This document shows, in pieces, positions 24,591-37,036 of a DNA stretch of 64,000 nt. Position numbers and translations under genes: made by a program. The notes under the pieces are model-generated. The model had not been told where the DNA came from. It saw only the letters and a program-made list of their open reading frames with translations, and did not search any database. The stretch comes from Rostratula benghalensis (lineage: Eukaryota; Chordata; Aves; Charadriiformes; Rostratulidae), in NCBI GenBank assembly GCA_013399305.1, contig VXAI01000139.1, positions 730,896-794,895 on the forward strand. The letters are read 5' to 3'. Within the stretch, counting starts at the first letter, position 1; every line of letters begins with the position of its first letter.

Positions 24591-26578
24591 CACATGAAAT
24601 AGTTACATCAAGGCTGGTGCCTTCTTAGGTAGGACCCTGCAGCAGGACTGGAGTTGTCTGAAAGTTGTTGTTACAGTAGTGCCTGCAGAAACCTGTATGC
24701 ACAGCCTGCAAGTGGTGTCCCAGGACTGTCATTCAGCCTGCGGCACAGAAAGCGTAGAAAATGCATATTAGGTCAGAGTAGTACAAAGCTTCCTTTTTTC
24801 TATAAACCCTTTTTCATCATTAGTTTCCTGTCTTTACACTTTAAAACATCTACTGCTTTTAAAATCGTATCAGACAGTTTCTGTAGGGCAGAAGGTGTTT
24901 TTTCCTTGTTCTTTCAACTTAATTTCTCTGTGCTTTTTCATCTTACCTCCTGGCAACAGCACTGGTGTCTCAGGTAACTCCAAAGGCAAAAGTTGATCTA
25001 TGTGTTAAATAAACACGGGTACCCAATTCTAGTCTCCAGGTGCTCTCTAAAATTTTTCTTCCTTTAAACCTTTTCTTTACCAGTAGAAGAGTTGTTGGTT
25101 TTGTTGGGTTTTTTTAATGATGTACTCACTTAGGAGCACTGAAGATGTATTTTGAGATGACAGTCACAAGAATATTTCCCTTCATCCCATCCCCCAATGT
25201 ATTAGCTTTTCAGTGGAAATGTTTGGTCTCTGGAGTCTGGATTTCATCACAAAAAGAGGAAGTTTTCAGGGAAAGCAGTATGGGAAAATGTGATTCTGTT
25301 CTCTTCCCCCCAGCAAGCATGGCTTCTTTGAATTTGTGCCTTTGCATGTAAAGATTTTTTTTTGCTGCAAGGTTCACAATTGTAGTTAACAATGTCCTAA
25401 GTAATTTTTAATAAAATATCTGATTTAGATAATTAGATATACCTTACAGTGTATGCATGTGTTTCACCATTAAAAGAGGAGAAGATTTATGTGAAACATC
25501 AAAGTGCCTTAGTTTTTGTGTTCAACACTGCGGAGATTCTTTTATTGATCACTGCAGCAGCTGAATGGTAAGGAGTGAAGCTGCTGCTTTCAGAGCAGGA
25601 TCACTGGGCCCCGGGATGCTGCCAGGCACATGTGGCTTTGGGCTGCCAGGACCCGAAATGTTTGCCCTTTGATAGAAGTGGAAAAGAGGGAGGAGTAACT
25701 GACTACTGATTTCTAGCTTTACTGATCACTGCTTTTGAGCTTTGGAATCAGAACTGAATTTAACAGAGACAGCTCTTTCATGACCAATATTACTTTCCTA
25801 TCCTCTTTTTCCCCCCCACCCCCCCTCTCCTTCAGGATCCAGTAGGACATCTCTGTGCTATTCAGTCTTAGCTGAGGTGTACTGTTTCATTTTAGAGAAC
25901 TTTGTTTCATCACATGGAGTTGACGTGTACTGCTGTTCAGAGACAGTCTCAGCATTTGAAACAAACTTCTATTCAGATGGAAGAGGCTAAAAAGATTCAC
26001 TAGAGGTCTTAGATTTCTTTTATTGATTTTGTGGACCAGAGGGTTTCTTAGCTTTTCTACTGAGAAAAGTTGTTTCTGGTAGAACAGAGTTCTTCACTTA
26101 GAAGAGCTAAAACTGAAAGTTCTCATACTCCCAATTAAGAACTTTTTTTTTCTTGAATTTTCATTTTAATATGTAGAGACCCATTAGAGTTAGTAGGAAT
26201 CTGATTTTGAAGAAGGTATTGCAAGGTGAGGACTCTAACTTTTCCTTATTAGAGAGTCGGCTGAAGTTTCCCTCTGAAGTAAAGCGGGGGGAAATACTCA
26301 AACATCACCTAAGTATAGATACATTTATATCCAAACAATTAAAGTGAGGCCCTGGAAATGTGGTCGGAGATAAAGTCAGTTTGAACCAGAGGGTTTGCTC
26401 ATGAACAGGGGGCACGGGTTCAGCAGTCAATTCTGACAGCTTCAGCCCCTGAGGAAGAGGATGACTTCTGCGTGTCCTGCATGGGAGGCGTAGGTGGGGG
26501 TTTTGCAAGCGTGCTGTAAGCTTCTACACCTGGGTTGAGCAACACAGATCTGACTTCTCTTCTAATGCTGGGGAAAAC

Positions 26579-27085
26579 GGCACTTTTAGAAGAGTCTAGT
26601 GTCTGAGCTCATAAAAATATTTACTTTATAGCCAGCCAGGCGATGCGGGATTCAAGGTCTCAGTGTTTTCGAGCCTTACCAGGTGCAGGGGTGCAGAGAA
26701 GCAAGGCCTGGGCATTTGACCCTGGGCTGGCCAACAGGATTATTTCATACCATTAACATCACATTCAATATAAATTAGAAAAGTTTGCTGCATAGTTCTC
26801 TCTCCCTTGATGGAGCAGTCCAGACAATTCCTTGCCCCGGTGCTGGACCCCTGAGCCCTTCCCTTCCTCCCGAAGCTGTTGCGCTCGTAGCATCTGACAT
26901 TTGCTGTCCCTGCTGGGAGCACACAGCTTCCTGCTGATAGAATGGGCTGAGTGTAATTCTTGTATATCGTATATCAGGATGAATATTGGTTCTTCACTAT
27001 TACTGTTACAGTGTTATCCTATTAAACCTATTTATATTTCAACACTTGTGTTCCTTTCTGTTCCCCAATTCCCCTTTCTGGGTCA
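26579..27085 (+). mobile_element. ERV LTR fragment, copy A
   Basis: It aligns over about 480 bases with 57319-57800 in the SLC38A6 intron, sharing 'attcaatataaattagaaa', 'tgctggacccctgagc' and 'cacagcttcctg'. The 3' part (polyadenylation-like ATTAAA, then 'tttatatttcaac') resembles the end of a common avian LTR. That name comes from memory and was not checked. No internal retroviral genes flank it, so it is probably a solo or truncated LTR. Copy A is free of the G7 grid and therefore serves as a reference for the bases overwritten in the second copy. Confidence 0.65.
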
Positions 27086-30000
27086 TCAGGTGATGACCCA
27101 GCAGTCTTTGGGGCATGGGTATGTGAAATGGGGAAACAAGTTTGGATCATGGATAAGGGTGGAGTCTGGTACTCATCCAACACCTTGGGGAACAATTTCT
27201 GCTCACTAAGCCCTCAGAAGACTAGCAAAGCTAAATTGTATTATTAATAATGAAATTATAGATTGATTTACTAAGCTGAATCTGAAGTGGTGGATCTGCT
27301 GTCTGCAGTGGGATTGCTGAGGTTTCAAGGGTGGTGTTCATGGTAGCTCTCTTCAGCAGGATTTTCTTTTTTGGTAGCTAAAACTATTGTGGTATTTAGA
27401 GTGACTTTTCCATGTATCCCTGCATTATGGACTGCACTTGGGCTTATCCTGCTGCAGGAATAACAGGTGACATACTCTGGCTAAAAATAGATTCTTTTTC
27501 TGGCTGCCTTGGTATCTCTTGTATTTGAACCTCATTATGCTTAGCAGTTTCTCGACATTCTCACTGATTATTGCAATAGGATACACAGAGGCATAACATC
27601 CAGAGGCACTAAAAGAGCCCCAACCAACCAACCAGCCCCTCTCCCCAGCTACTAGAGTGGGTAGCTGCCTGCCCATTTGCTGTTGCTTGCAGCAAACCCC
27701 ACACTGGGATAATTTGTTGTCCATTTTAACTTAATGGTCACATTCAAATTAAAGTCATTAAACTGGTTAAGCTGTATTTATCAACCAAATGATGTCTTGG
27801 TTCCTTGAGCCAGCCATGGGCCTGCTCCTTCCCAGGGAACAATTTTGCCAGTTGAACTATGTCATGCATTTTTTTTCCTATTTAGTTCTTGCTTTCCTGG
27901 AGAGTAGAGGAGAAGAGTGGCTGATGGTAGATGCCTTGCTGCTATCAGGGCTGGAAGCCTGGCCTCAGGCATGGGGCAAGGCCTGAAGCAGGTACTGAGT
28001 TTTGGGCTGTGAGGAGCCCCTGCTCTTTGTGGTTGTGTTAAAGTTACAGTATATGTTGGAACAGGCTATACTGGCTGTTGTTTGGCAGGAATTTCTGACA
28101 CCGGTAATAGCTGGCTTGTTTTTTAAGATTGGAATATGACAATAGTGCCCAAAGAGTGTCTGTTCAAACAGATGAAAGACAGCTTTTTGACTTTCGAGGG
28201 CTTGGGATCAGGATCAGTCTGTAGAGGGGTAAGTTGTTACTGCTTTGAGCACTGCTTCCCGTGTGTTGTGGTTTTGTCCAACCTTAGGCATTACAGTCTC
28301 AGAGACAGGGAGAGCCACACCACATTTGAATAGCACCTAGCAAAAGCCTGTTCCCAAATTAATTTCCCAGGGCTATTTAATGAAGAACAGCAATGAACTC
28401 AGCTCATTTTATAAGCAAATTCTTCTTTGGCTGCGTGGAAGGACTGTGGTAGAACTGGTTCAAACAAAAACAGAGTTGAGGAGCTCAGTTTTTACCTGCT
28501 CAGGGGCTGTAGAGTAAGCCAGGCCACGCATTCCTCAGCAAAAGCAGGCTAGAGAAAATCCAGTTTCTTATGTGCCTGCCTCATCTGATAAGACCCAGTC
28601 TCTGCGAGAATACTCATCAATAACTCATTTTAAAAGACTTGGTAAATCTAATGAAAATACCGTCTCCAGAAAGGTTGAAGAATGCACTGTGTGCTACTCT
28701 CTTACTAATGCTTTACACAGTTTTCCAGGCTATTTTGCTTGCTTTCATGCAGCCACTATGTATGATTTAAGTGATGGATCTGTAGAATTTCCCAGATTTA
28801 ATGTGTACCCCGTTACTTTGTGTCTTAGATACTGAGGATAATCAGATGAGCAGTAGATCTGTTCTGTGGAATATCTTTCTTAATTTTTTTCCAAACAATT
28901 TGTAAGTGATTTTTCTTTTCTTCACCACCATAAAATACTTAATAGATAATAAAAAGTAAAATATGTATACCAAATATATGGTACTCCACATCCATTTCCA
29001 ATAATGCATCTGCAAAAACACCAGTGGAACTGTATTTATCTTGGGTAGAAGGTGGAAGAGTGTGTGAAATAATCCCAAGTGCTGATACTTCCAGTTGGGT
29101 GGATACGAGCAAGTACAGTGACATTTATTTGGCTTGTTAGTTGGATGTTTGGGTTGGGGGGGTTTTTGTTTGTTTTTGGGGGGACTTTTTTTAGTCTTTC
29201 CCGAATTTCTCTGAAACAAGACTGCCCTGTTGATCTCTGGGTCACATTTGCCAGTGGTCTCAAGACATTACCATCTGCCAAGCTGCTGTTGGGTCCTCTG
29301 GCTTTCAGACATGGCAACACCGAGCGGTGCTGGGGCTGCCTGGGCAGCAGGTGGAGATGGCACCCGCTGCCACACTGACCACCTCTGCATAATTCTCCAG
29401 CCCTCCTGGTCGTTCCTGATGAGGTGCTGGTGATCTGGCCCTTGGAAAAGAGACAACATGAAGGAAACCCACCAGAAAGGACCAGCTTGATTCTGACTGA
29501 GACTCTGCACCAAGTGTGAATTACACCTCTATCCTTGGGAACAGGAAAACGGGAGGCTTTTTTTTTTTTTTTTTTTTTCCTTTTTCCACATGGTGATGAG
29601 AAACTGAAGGTCAGGAATGAGCCCCCTGAAGGCTCATGAAGAACAAAATACGATGTGTTTTAACTGATGTGAAAGGTTAATGGGGAAGATTAACATCCAA
29701 TGGCTGCAGCTAAGGAAAGGGGGCTTGTTTGGGCAGAGCCTGCAGCCGAGCACAGGCATTACAGTCAAGGGGAAGTGTGAAACCATGGGGCAGAGAACAC
29801 ACAGCCCTTTAGACCTGCTCAAAAATAATAGTGCAGGCTTTTTTTAACTTCAGAGTTTAGTCTGCCCTCAGTAAAAACAAGTTACATTAAAAAACTGCAC
29901 CAGAAAAAGCAAACGTCTTTTTCCTGGTTTCTGCTTATAAGATTTACAGGTACTTAAAATAAAGCTATGAAAACCAGACCTGGTGTGCTGGAATTTGCTA

Positions 30001-30589
30001 ACTAGTGAGAGCAATTACCTCCAGGTCCCAAGACCTAACAGAGCTTGACTTTTTGGAAATAAAACTCAGCAAGAGGTTCTTCCTGCTGCTGTTGTAAAGG
30101 TGTACATGAAAAGATGCGCTGACCTCTGCCCGAAACCCCAGGAATCCAGTTGAGAGAGATACTCCTGCGAAGGGCATGGCTGGATTCAGGCAAGCACAGA
30201 TGGGGATTGGTGGGGAAAAGTCAGTGAAACATTTGCTTCTCATTGTGTGGCTTCAGCGTGGCAGCTTCTTTGCAATTGCCTGGTGTAGCACAGCAATTAA
30301 ATGGGTCAAGAGCAGCGAGTTTAGATACTTAACACGAAAATAAAGAGCTCACTTGACAGCCAGCAGCATGTGGCTTGTTTCACTGGAGTAAGGAGAATTA
30401 ACGTGGATTGCTGCAGTAAAAGAGCATCGGAGCTTTTTTTGGCAATGATGATGTATAACTGACATGTGCTATATCAATTACATCACATATCAATTAACAT
30501 ACCAATTAGCTGTAAAAGCTGTAATAGCTGTAATTCAGGCCCTCTTATGAAACTAATGCCCCAATTTCAGATGACCTAAAAAAAGGGAA
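27086..30589 (+). other. MNAT1: MNAT1 intron, no gene seen
   Basis: Unique-looking intronic DNA with a 21-base T tract at 29558-29578. Open frames around 28842-29378 overlap on both strands in all phases and are low-complexity (Pro/Lys-rich), so none is called as a gene. Confidence 0.5.
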
Positions 30590-31625
30590 AAGAATTGGAT
30601 GGTCGCATCCAGAGGATAGTGGTCAATGGCTCAATGTCCAGATGGAGATCAGTGATGAGGAGTGTCCCTCAGTGGTCTGTACTGGGACCAGTACTGTTCA
30701 ATATCTTCATCAGTAACAAGAAGAGTGGGATTGAGTGCACCCTCAGCAAGTTTGCAGGTGACACCAAGCTGAGTGGTGTGGTTGACATGCCTAGGGGACA
30801 GGATGCCATCCAGAGGGACCTGGGCAGGCTTGAGAAGTGAGCCCATGGGAACCTCACGAGGTTCAACCAGGCCAAGTTGCAGGGTCCTGCACTTGGGTCA
30901 GGGCAACCCCTGGTATCAGTGCAGGCTGGGGGATGATGGGATTGAGAGCAGCCCTGAGGAGAAGGGCTTGATGGTGCTGGTGGGGGAAGAGCTGGACATG
31001 AGCCAACAATGTGCACTCACAGACCAGAAGTCCAAGTGCATCCTGGACTGCATCAAAAGAAGTGTGGCCAGCAGGACAAGGGAGGGGATTCTCCCCCTCT
31101 ACTCTCCTCTGGTGAGACCCCCACCTGGAGTCCTGTGTCCAGCTCTGGGGTCCCCAAGGCTACGGACCTCTTGGAGTGGGTGCAGAGGAGGCCACAACAA
31201 TGCTCAGAAGGCTGGAGCACCATTCCTGCGAGGACAGGCTGAGAGAGTTGGGGATCTTCAGTCTGGAAAAGAGAAGGTTCCAGGGAGACCTTATTGTGTC
31301 CTTTCAGTACTCAAAGGGGGCTTATGAGAAAGATGGGGACAAACTTTTCAGCAGGGCCTATTGCAACAAGGCAAGGAGTCATAGTTTTGAACTAAAAGAG
31401 ATGATTTAGATTAGATGTAAGGTAGAAATTTTTTATGCTGTGTGTGGTGAAACACTGAAACAGGTTGGCCAGAGAGGTGGTAGACAACCCATCCTTGGAA
31501 ACATTCAAGGCCAGGCTGGAAGGGGGTTTGAGCAACCTGATCTAGTTGAAGATCCCTCCATTCACTGCAGTGGTGTTGGACAAGATGACCTTTAAAGATC
31601 CCTTCCAACTCAAACTATTCTAGGA
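30590..31625 (+). mobile_element. CR1 LINE fragment, plus strand
   Basis: Starts in the end of the RT domain ('gtactgggaccagtactgtt', where a diverged frame gives [11 protein letters not shown]). It continues through 'accctcagcaagtttgcagg' and 'ggtcctgcacttgggtcagg', and ends with a diverged 3' end near 31565-31622. Frames are broken, for example between 30840 and 30900, so it is a 5'-truncated inactive copy of about 1 kb. The plus frames 30595-30840 and 30773-31327 belong to it. Confidence 0.92.
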
Positions 31626-33824
<2,199 letters not shown>

Positions 33825-34215
33825 CCAGAGTGCATCAGCCGGTGGTCAAGGGACACTGAGCAGAGGGGAAAGCAAGCCAAGCCAGCAAAGGTAAAATTGC
33901 TGCCATCTGCACAACAGCTAAAGCTGCAGTCACTTCTGTGTCAAACCAGCTGTGTTTAAGTGTTAAAGGGAAGGAAAAAAAAAAACAAAACCCCAACCCA
34001 AACCCCAACCCATCTGCACCAGAGCTTTGTGAAATGGTAGGTAGGTTTTTGTGGAGGGGGAGACTCGTTAGTCATGTGGCACTTTGCTGAGGGAGGCTGA
34101 AGCAAGAAGCCACATCTAATGGAAGATGTGAATAACTCAGCTGTGTATGTTTGAGGTTTAAAGAAATACACTTGTAATTTTTTTTTAAATAAAGCCAGAC
34201 TTTTTTTATTGAAGT
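33825..34215 (+). other. MNAT1: MNAT1 3' UTR
   Basis: Runs from the TAG stop to just past the AATAAA at 34188. It is short (about 390 bases) and contains a C-rich stretch at 33990-34010 built from CCCCAACCC units. The cleavage site itself is inferred. Confidence 0.75.
34188..34193 (+). terminator. MNAT1: MNAT1 polyadenylation signal AATAAA
   Basis: Canonical AATAAA 364 bases after the stop, followed by a T-rich then GT-rich stretch (34202-34230) that suits a downstream element. Confidence 0.8.
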
Positions 34216-34247
34216 TTGTGGTTTTACTCTCATTGCAGGGTTTTATT
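34205..34247 (-). terminator. Two minus-strand AATAAA signals opposite the MNAT1 end
   Basis: AATAAA reads on the minus strand at 34205-34210 and 34242-34247. They could end a minus-strand transcript containing the candidate exon at 34471-34709, or could be chance in AT-rich DNA. Confidence 0.35.
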
Positions 34248-34470
34248 TACACAAGCATTGAAATGCCATTTTGATTATAACATTTAGTGTCAATATTCAA
34301 GCCTGCATTTTCTTCCCATAAAACTAGTTTTCCCCCAGTTCAGACAAGTGGGTTTTTCCTCCTGCCAGCTGGATGAGATGAGAAACCCTGGAACTATGCT
34401 GACACAACTCTTATGCAGTATCCTTCTTGATGTCACTTGGTTCTTACCTTTGAAAAAAGAAATCTTCAGC

Positions 34471-34709
34471 TCAAAACCTTTCAACTTTGCTGCTGTCGGG
34501 GCAATCTAAGAAGCCTTGATACAAGGTGTGGTCATTAAAGTAGTCAAAACGGGTTTCATTATTTTTCCTGTTTAGCTCCATTTGCAACTTTCCTGTCACG
34601 TGTTCAAGAGCTTCTTTAGGCAGGCTTCCTTGTCTGGCTTTTGGGATGACCCTTTCCACTCGCTCTGCTGCTTTGACATATTCCTTCCCTTTTCCTCGTG
34701 ATCGACTGC
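34471..34709 (-). CDS. Candidate terminal exon of an unidentified minus-strand gene
   Basis: A good minus-strand acceptor (GGCTTCTGGCTGCCAG) at 34710-34725 is followed by 239 bases open to a TGA at 34471. They encode about 78 residues rich in Lys, Arg and Glu, with a protein-like ending that includes NNETRFDYFNDHTLYQGFL. AATAAA signals for this strand lie about 225-265 bases downstream. I do not recognise the protein. It lies between the convergent ends of MNAT1 and TRMT5, where no gene is known to me in human. Alternatives are a chance frame, an alternative 3' exon of a TRMT5 read-through, or a pseudogene fragment. Confidence 0.35.
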
Positions 34710-34849
34710 CTGGCAGCCAGAAGCCGTGGGAGTTTGTTCCCTCTGTCACACAGCCCTGACAGCCCATCTCCTCCTCCCTCACACAGGGTAGCACAGTCCT
34801 TCCAGGATTCTGCTTGGGACCCTGGGAGGGCGCAGCAGCAAGCATGGGT

Positions 34850-34886
34850 TGTGTGTGTGTGTGTACACAATTGTGTGTGTGTGTAC
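34850..34886. repeat. Two (GT)n tracts around TACACAATT
   Basis: Two GT runs of about 14 and 12 bases are separated by TACACAATT. Compound microsatellite. Confidence 0.9.
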
Positions 34887-36589
34887 AATTTCGGGCTCAT
34901 TCAGACTGGTAAAGACTTAAATTGAGTTTGTAAAGCCTGAGGTCATTGCCCTAAGGAACGCAGCACTGCATATGCACATAGATACGTGTTGTTGAATTAC
35001 ACTCCTGCAAGCTGTGTGCACGTTTATCTACCGTTTCCTAGGTCATGTGGAAGGGTTATGCACAGAAGTGGCAGCTGCACAGAAATAAGGAAAAAACCTT
35101 GGGTAGGAGTACAGCTCGTACCATGCACATCCCTGGACTGCCACCTAAACTAAAGCTGGGCTCCTAAAATTACAGCGGCGTTTAATCCTTACGTGAACAA
35201 AACTTTTAAGAACTAAACCCGAAGGGGCCTGCAGTCTGGGGCGGTACAGGCAGGTGCGTTGGCAGAGATCTCAGCGTGACTGCATCATTCCAGAATGGCA
35301 GAGGGGCCTTACTGCCACAGCCCTGTTCAGGAGGGCTCTGAAAGAACAAGCGCTGCTTTCAGTGTTGACGGGAAAACCCTCAGGGCCGTGGCGGGAAAGG
35401 CACGGCAGGCGGGAGGCAGGAGTCCAGCACTCGGTCGTAGAGGGGGGGGCGACTGGTGGGGAGAGGATGTGATGTGCCTGTCAGCGACAGCGAGGACTGC
35501 TCTGGCAGGGGGATTGGACTCCATGATCCTTCAAGGTCCCTGACAGTCTGTGATTCTGATTCTGTGATACCACTGCAAAGGCCAGAGGAGGAATGCTCAG
35601 GCTGGGGTGGCACCCCAGGGAAGTACTCTGTAGAGCAGCTTGCAAGATAGCACACGTACCTCATGGTAACTTCCCCCCCTAGTTTGCTGAAAACAATCTA
35701 GCGGTAACCAAGCTCTGAAGGCTTGCACAAGAGCACTAGTTGTGTGGCCAAGGGCAAGGCTACAGCATAAATTGGTTGGGTGAGAACCAAAACATCGAGT
35801 TACAGGCCCCAGTGAGGGAGCAACAGCAGCAGAACCAGGGAGGGTGACGGACACCTGGTCACCGAGTTGCTAAGGGTGAGCGCTGAGCTCGGACTGAAGG
35901 AAGATACCTGAAACTAAGAGGCTGATCCAAGCTCTCTGTCCAAATAAGCTATTTGTGGTTGACCTTGCCCAACAAGAGTCTGGGTGGGTAAGAAAAGGAA
36001 ATCAAAGGCAGAGGCTTTTTGAATCCTTGCAGAATACAGGCAGCCCGTCGGAGAGATCGCCCAGGGAGAGCAGTGGAGGAGCAGTGGAGGCAGGGGAGAG
36101 CTGGGAGACAGCAGAGGCACAAAAGCCACAAGAAGATGCAGTTCCAAGAGGAGAGGGTTGTTCAGGCAGGTACTGGTGCTCAGTCCAGTGCCTTGATGTG
36201 AGCATGCACTTAACTGGCAAACGACATTAGAGTCTTTCCTGCTGTAATGGTGGGCAAACACTAAGCTACGAGTCAACCAATTCCCTAACTGAACTCCAAA
36301 AGACTCCAAAAAGGAACAAGTGTATCTGGCTATTTGGGCCTTGTTGTATCTTGGGTTAAGTTTTAGAAAGGTTATCTTGCTTCCACAAGAGCTGTTTGTG
36401 CATTTGGTAGCAAGTAATCCAATATTCTTAAACACCAAAACCATTTGTCAAAGCGAATCCAGTGCAAGGGTTATGCAAGTCATCTTACTAGACCTAACAA
36501 AATAGAAAAACTGGCTTTTGTCACAAACTACACATTCTGAAAACTCTCCCAGTCTCTCACTGGATTCCCATGGGGCATGAAACAACATG
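34887..36589. other. Intergenic region between MNAT1 and TRMT5
   Basis: Moderately GC-rich, with a CR1 tail at 35497 and open frames on both strands (35914-36444 minus, 35955-36230 plus) that overlap and lack recognisable motifs. It includes a natural eight-G run near 35442. No gene is called. Confidence 0.5.
35497..35570 (+). mobile_element. CR1 3'-tail fragment
   Basis: 'ctctggcagggggattggac' followed by 'tccatgatccttcaaggtcc' and a TGATTCTGATTCTGTGAT tail is the 3' end of a CR1 subfamily. Only about 75 bases remain. Confidence 0.9.
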
Positions 36590-36664
36590 CTCTGGCAGGG
36601 GGATTGGACTGGATGATCTTTCAAGGTCCCTTCCAATCCCTGATAGTCTGTGATTCTGTGATAA
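36590..36664 (+). mobile_element. CR1 3'-tail fragment
   Basis: Same subfamily tail as the 35497 copy, without the inner duplication, ending in GATTCTGTGATAAC. It lies just beyond the TRMT5 poly(A) signal. Its reverse complement aligns with the copy at 59601-59659 and shows which bases the G7 grid replaced there. Confidence 0.9.
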
Positions 36665-36716
36665 CAGAGAGCAGAAAAGCATGAAAACACATCTATTAGG
36701 AAAAAAAGCGCAAAGT

Positions 36717-36722
36717 TTTATT
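36717..36722 (-). terminator. TRMT5: TRMT5 polyadenylation signal AATAAA
   Basis: AATAAA on the minus strand 250 bases after the TRMT5 stop. This is the likely end of the 3' UTR. A 29-base T tract (sense) at 36775-36803 lies just before it. Confidence 0.65.
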
Positions 36723-36774
36723 TTTTAGAGTGACAACAATTTCAATCTGTTCATTGATCTTACAGTTAAAAAGG

Positions 36775-36803
<29 letters not shown>
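36775..36803. repeat. A29 homopolymer (T29 in the TRMT5 sense strand)
   Basis: Perfect run of 29 A on plus inside the inferred TRMT5 3' UTR. On the transcript it is a U tract. Confidence 0.95.
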
Positions 36804-36805
<2 letters not shown>

Positions 36806-36971
36806 AGTAGTAAATGCAGGGAGCAAGGCTCACAAAGGGGAGCTGTGACGTGCATTGCACATCTTGGCACCCGAGATGGGTAACACGGGTCTGCCTCAAA
36901 AAATTCGAGGGGTAAACCAGGGGTAACCTAAGTAGACCTTACACAAAATACTAAGGTAGTTACCATAGTCT

Positions 36972-37036
36972 TCAACTCGGTGACTTTTCTGCAGAAAAAT
37001 CTTTGCTGGTACACAGACGTTTAGAAGCTGGTTTTG
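36972..37036 (-). CDS. TRMT5: TRMT5 exon 5 (last coding exon)
   Basis: Acceptor CTTCTTCCAG on minus. The exon completes a Glu/Ala-type split codon, encodes [21 protein letters not shown] and ends with TGA at 36972-36974. The KR-x-x-T...FS-x-EK pattern matches the human tail, which confirms a poorly conserved exon. The tail lies outside the catalytic fold. Confidence 0.88.

Larger units (their letters stand above)
17216..26578 (+). other. MNAT1: MNAT1 intron, mostly unique sequence
   Basis: No recognisable exon. It holds the palindromic repeat at 18336, the hairpin at 21474, a poly-A tract near 23025-23042 and a short set of diverged direct repeats at 24521-24590. The plus open frame 20290-20616 (108 residues) has no motif that I recognise and no convincing splice context. 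Confidence 0.55.
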
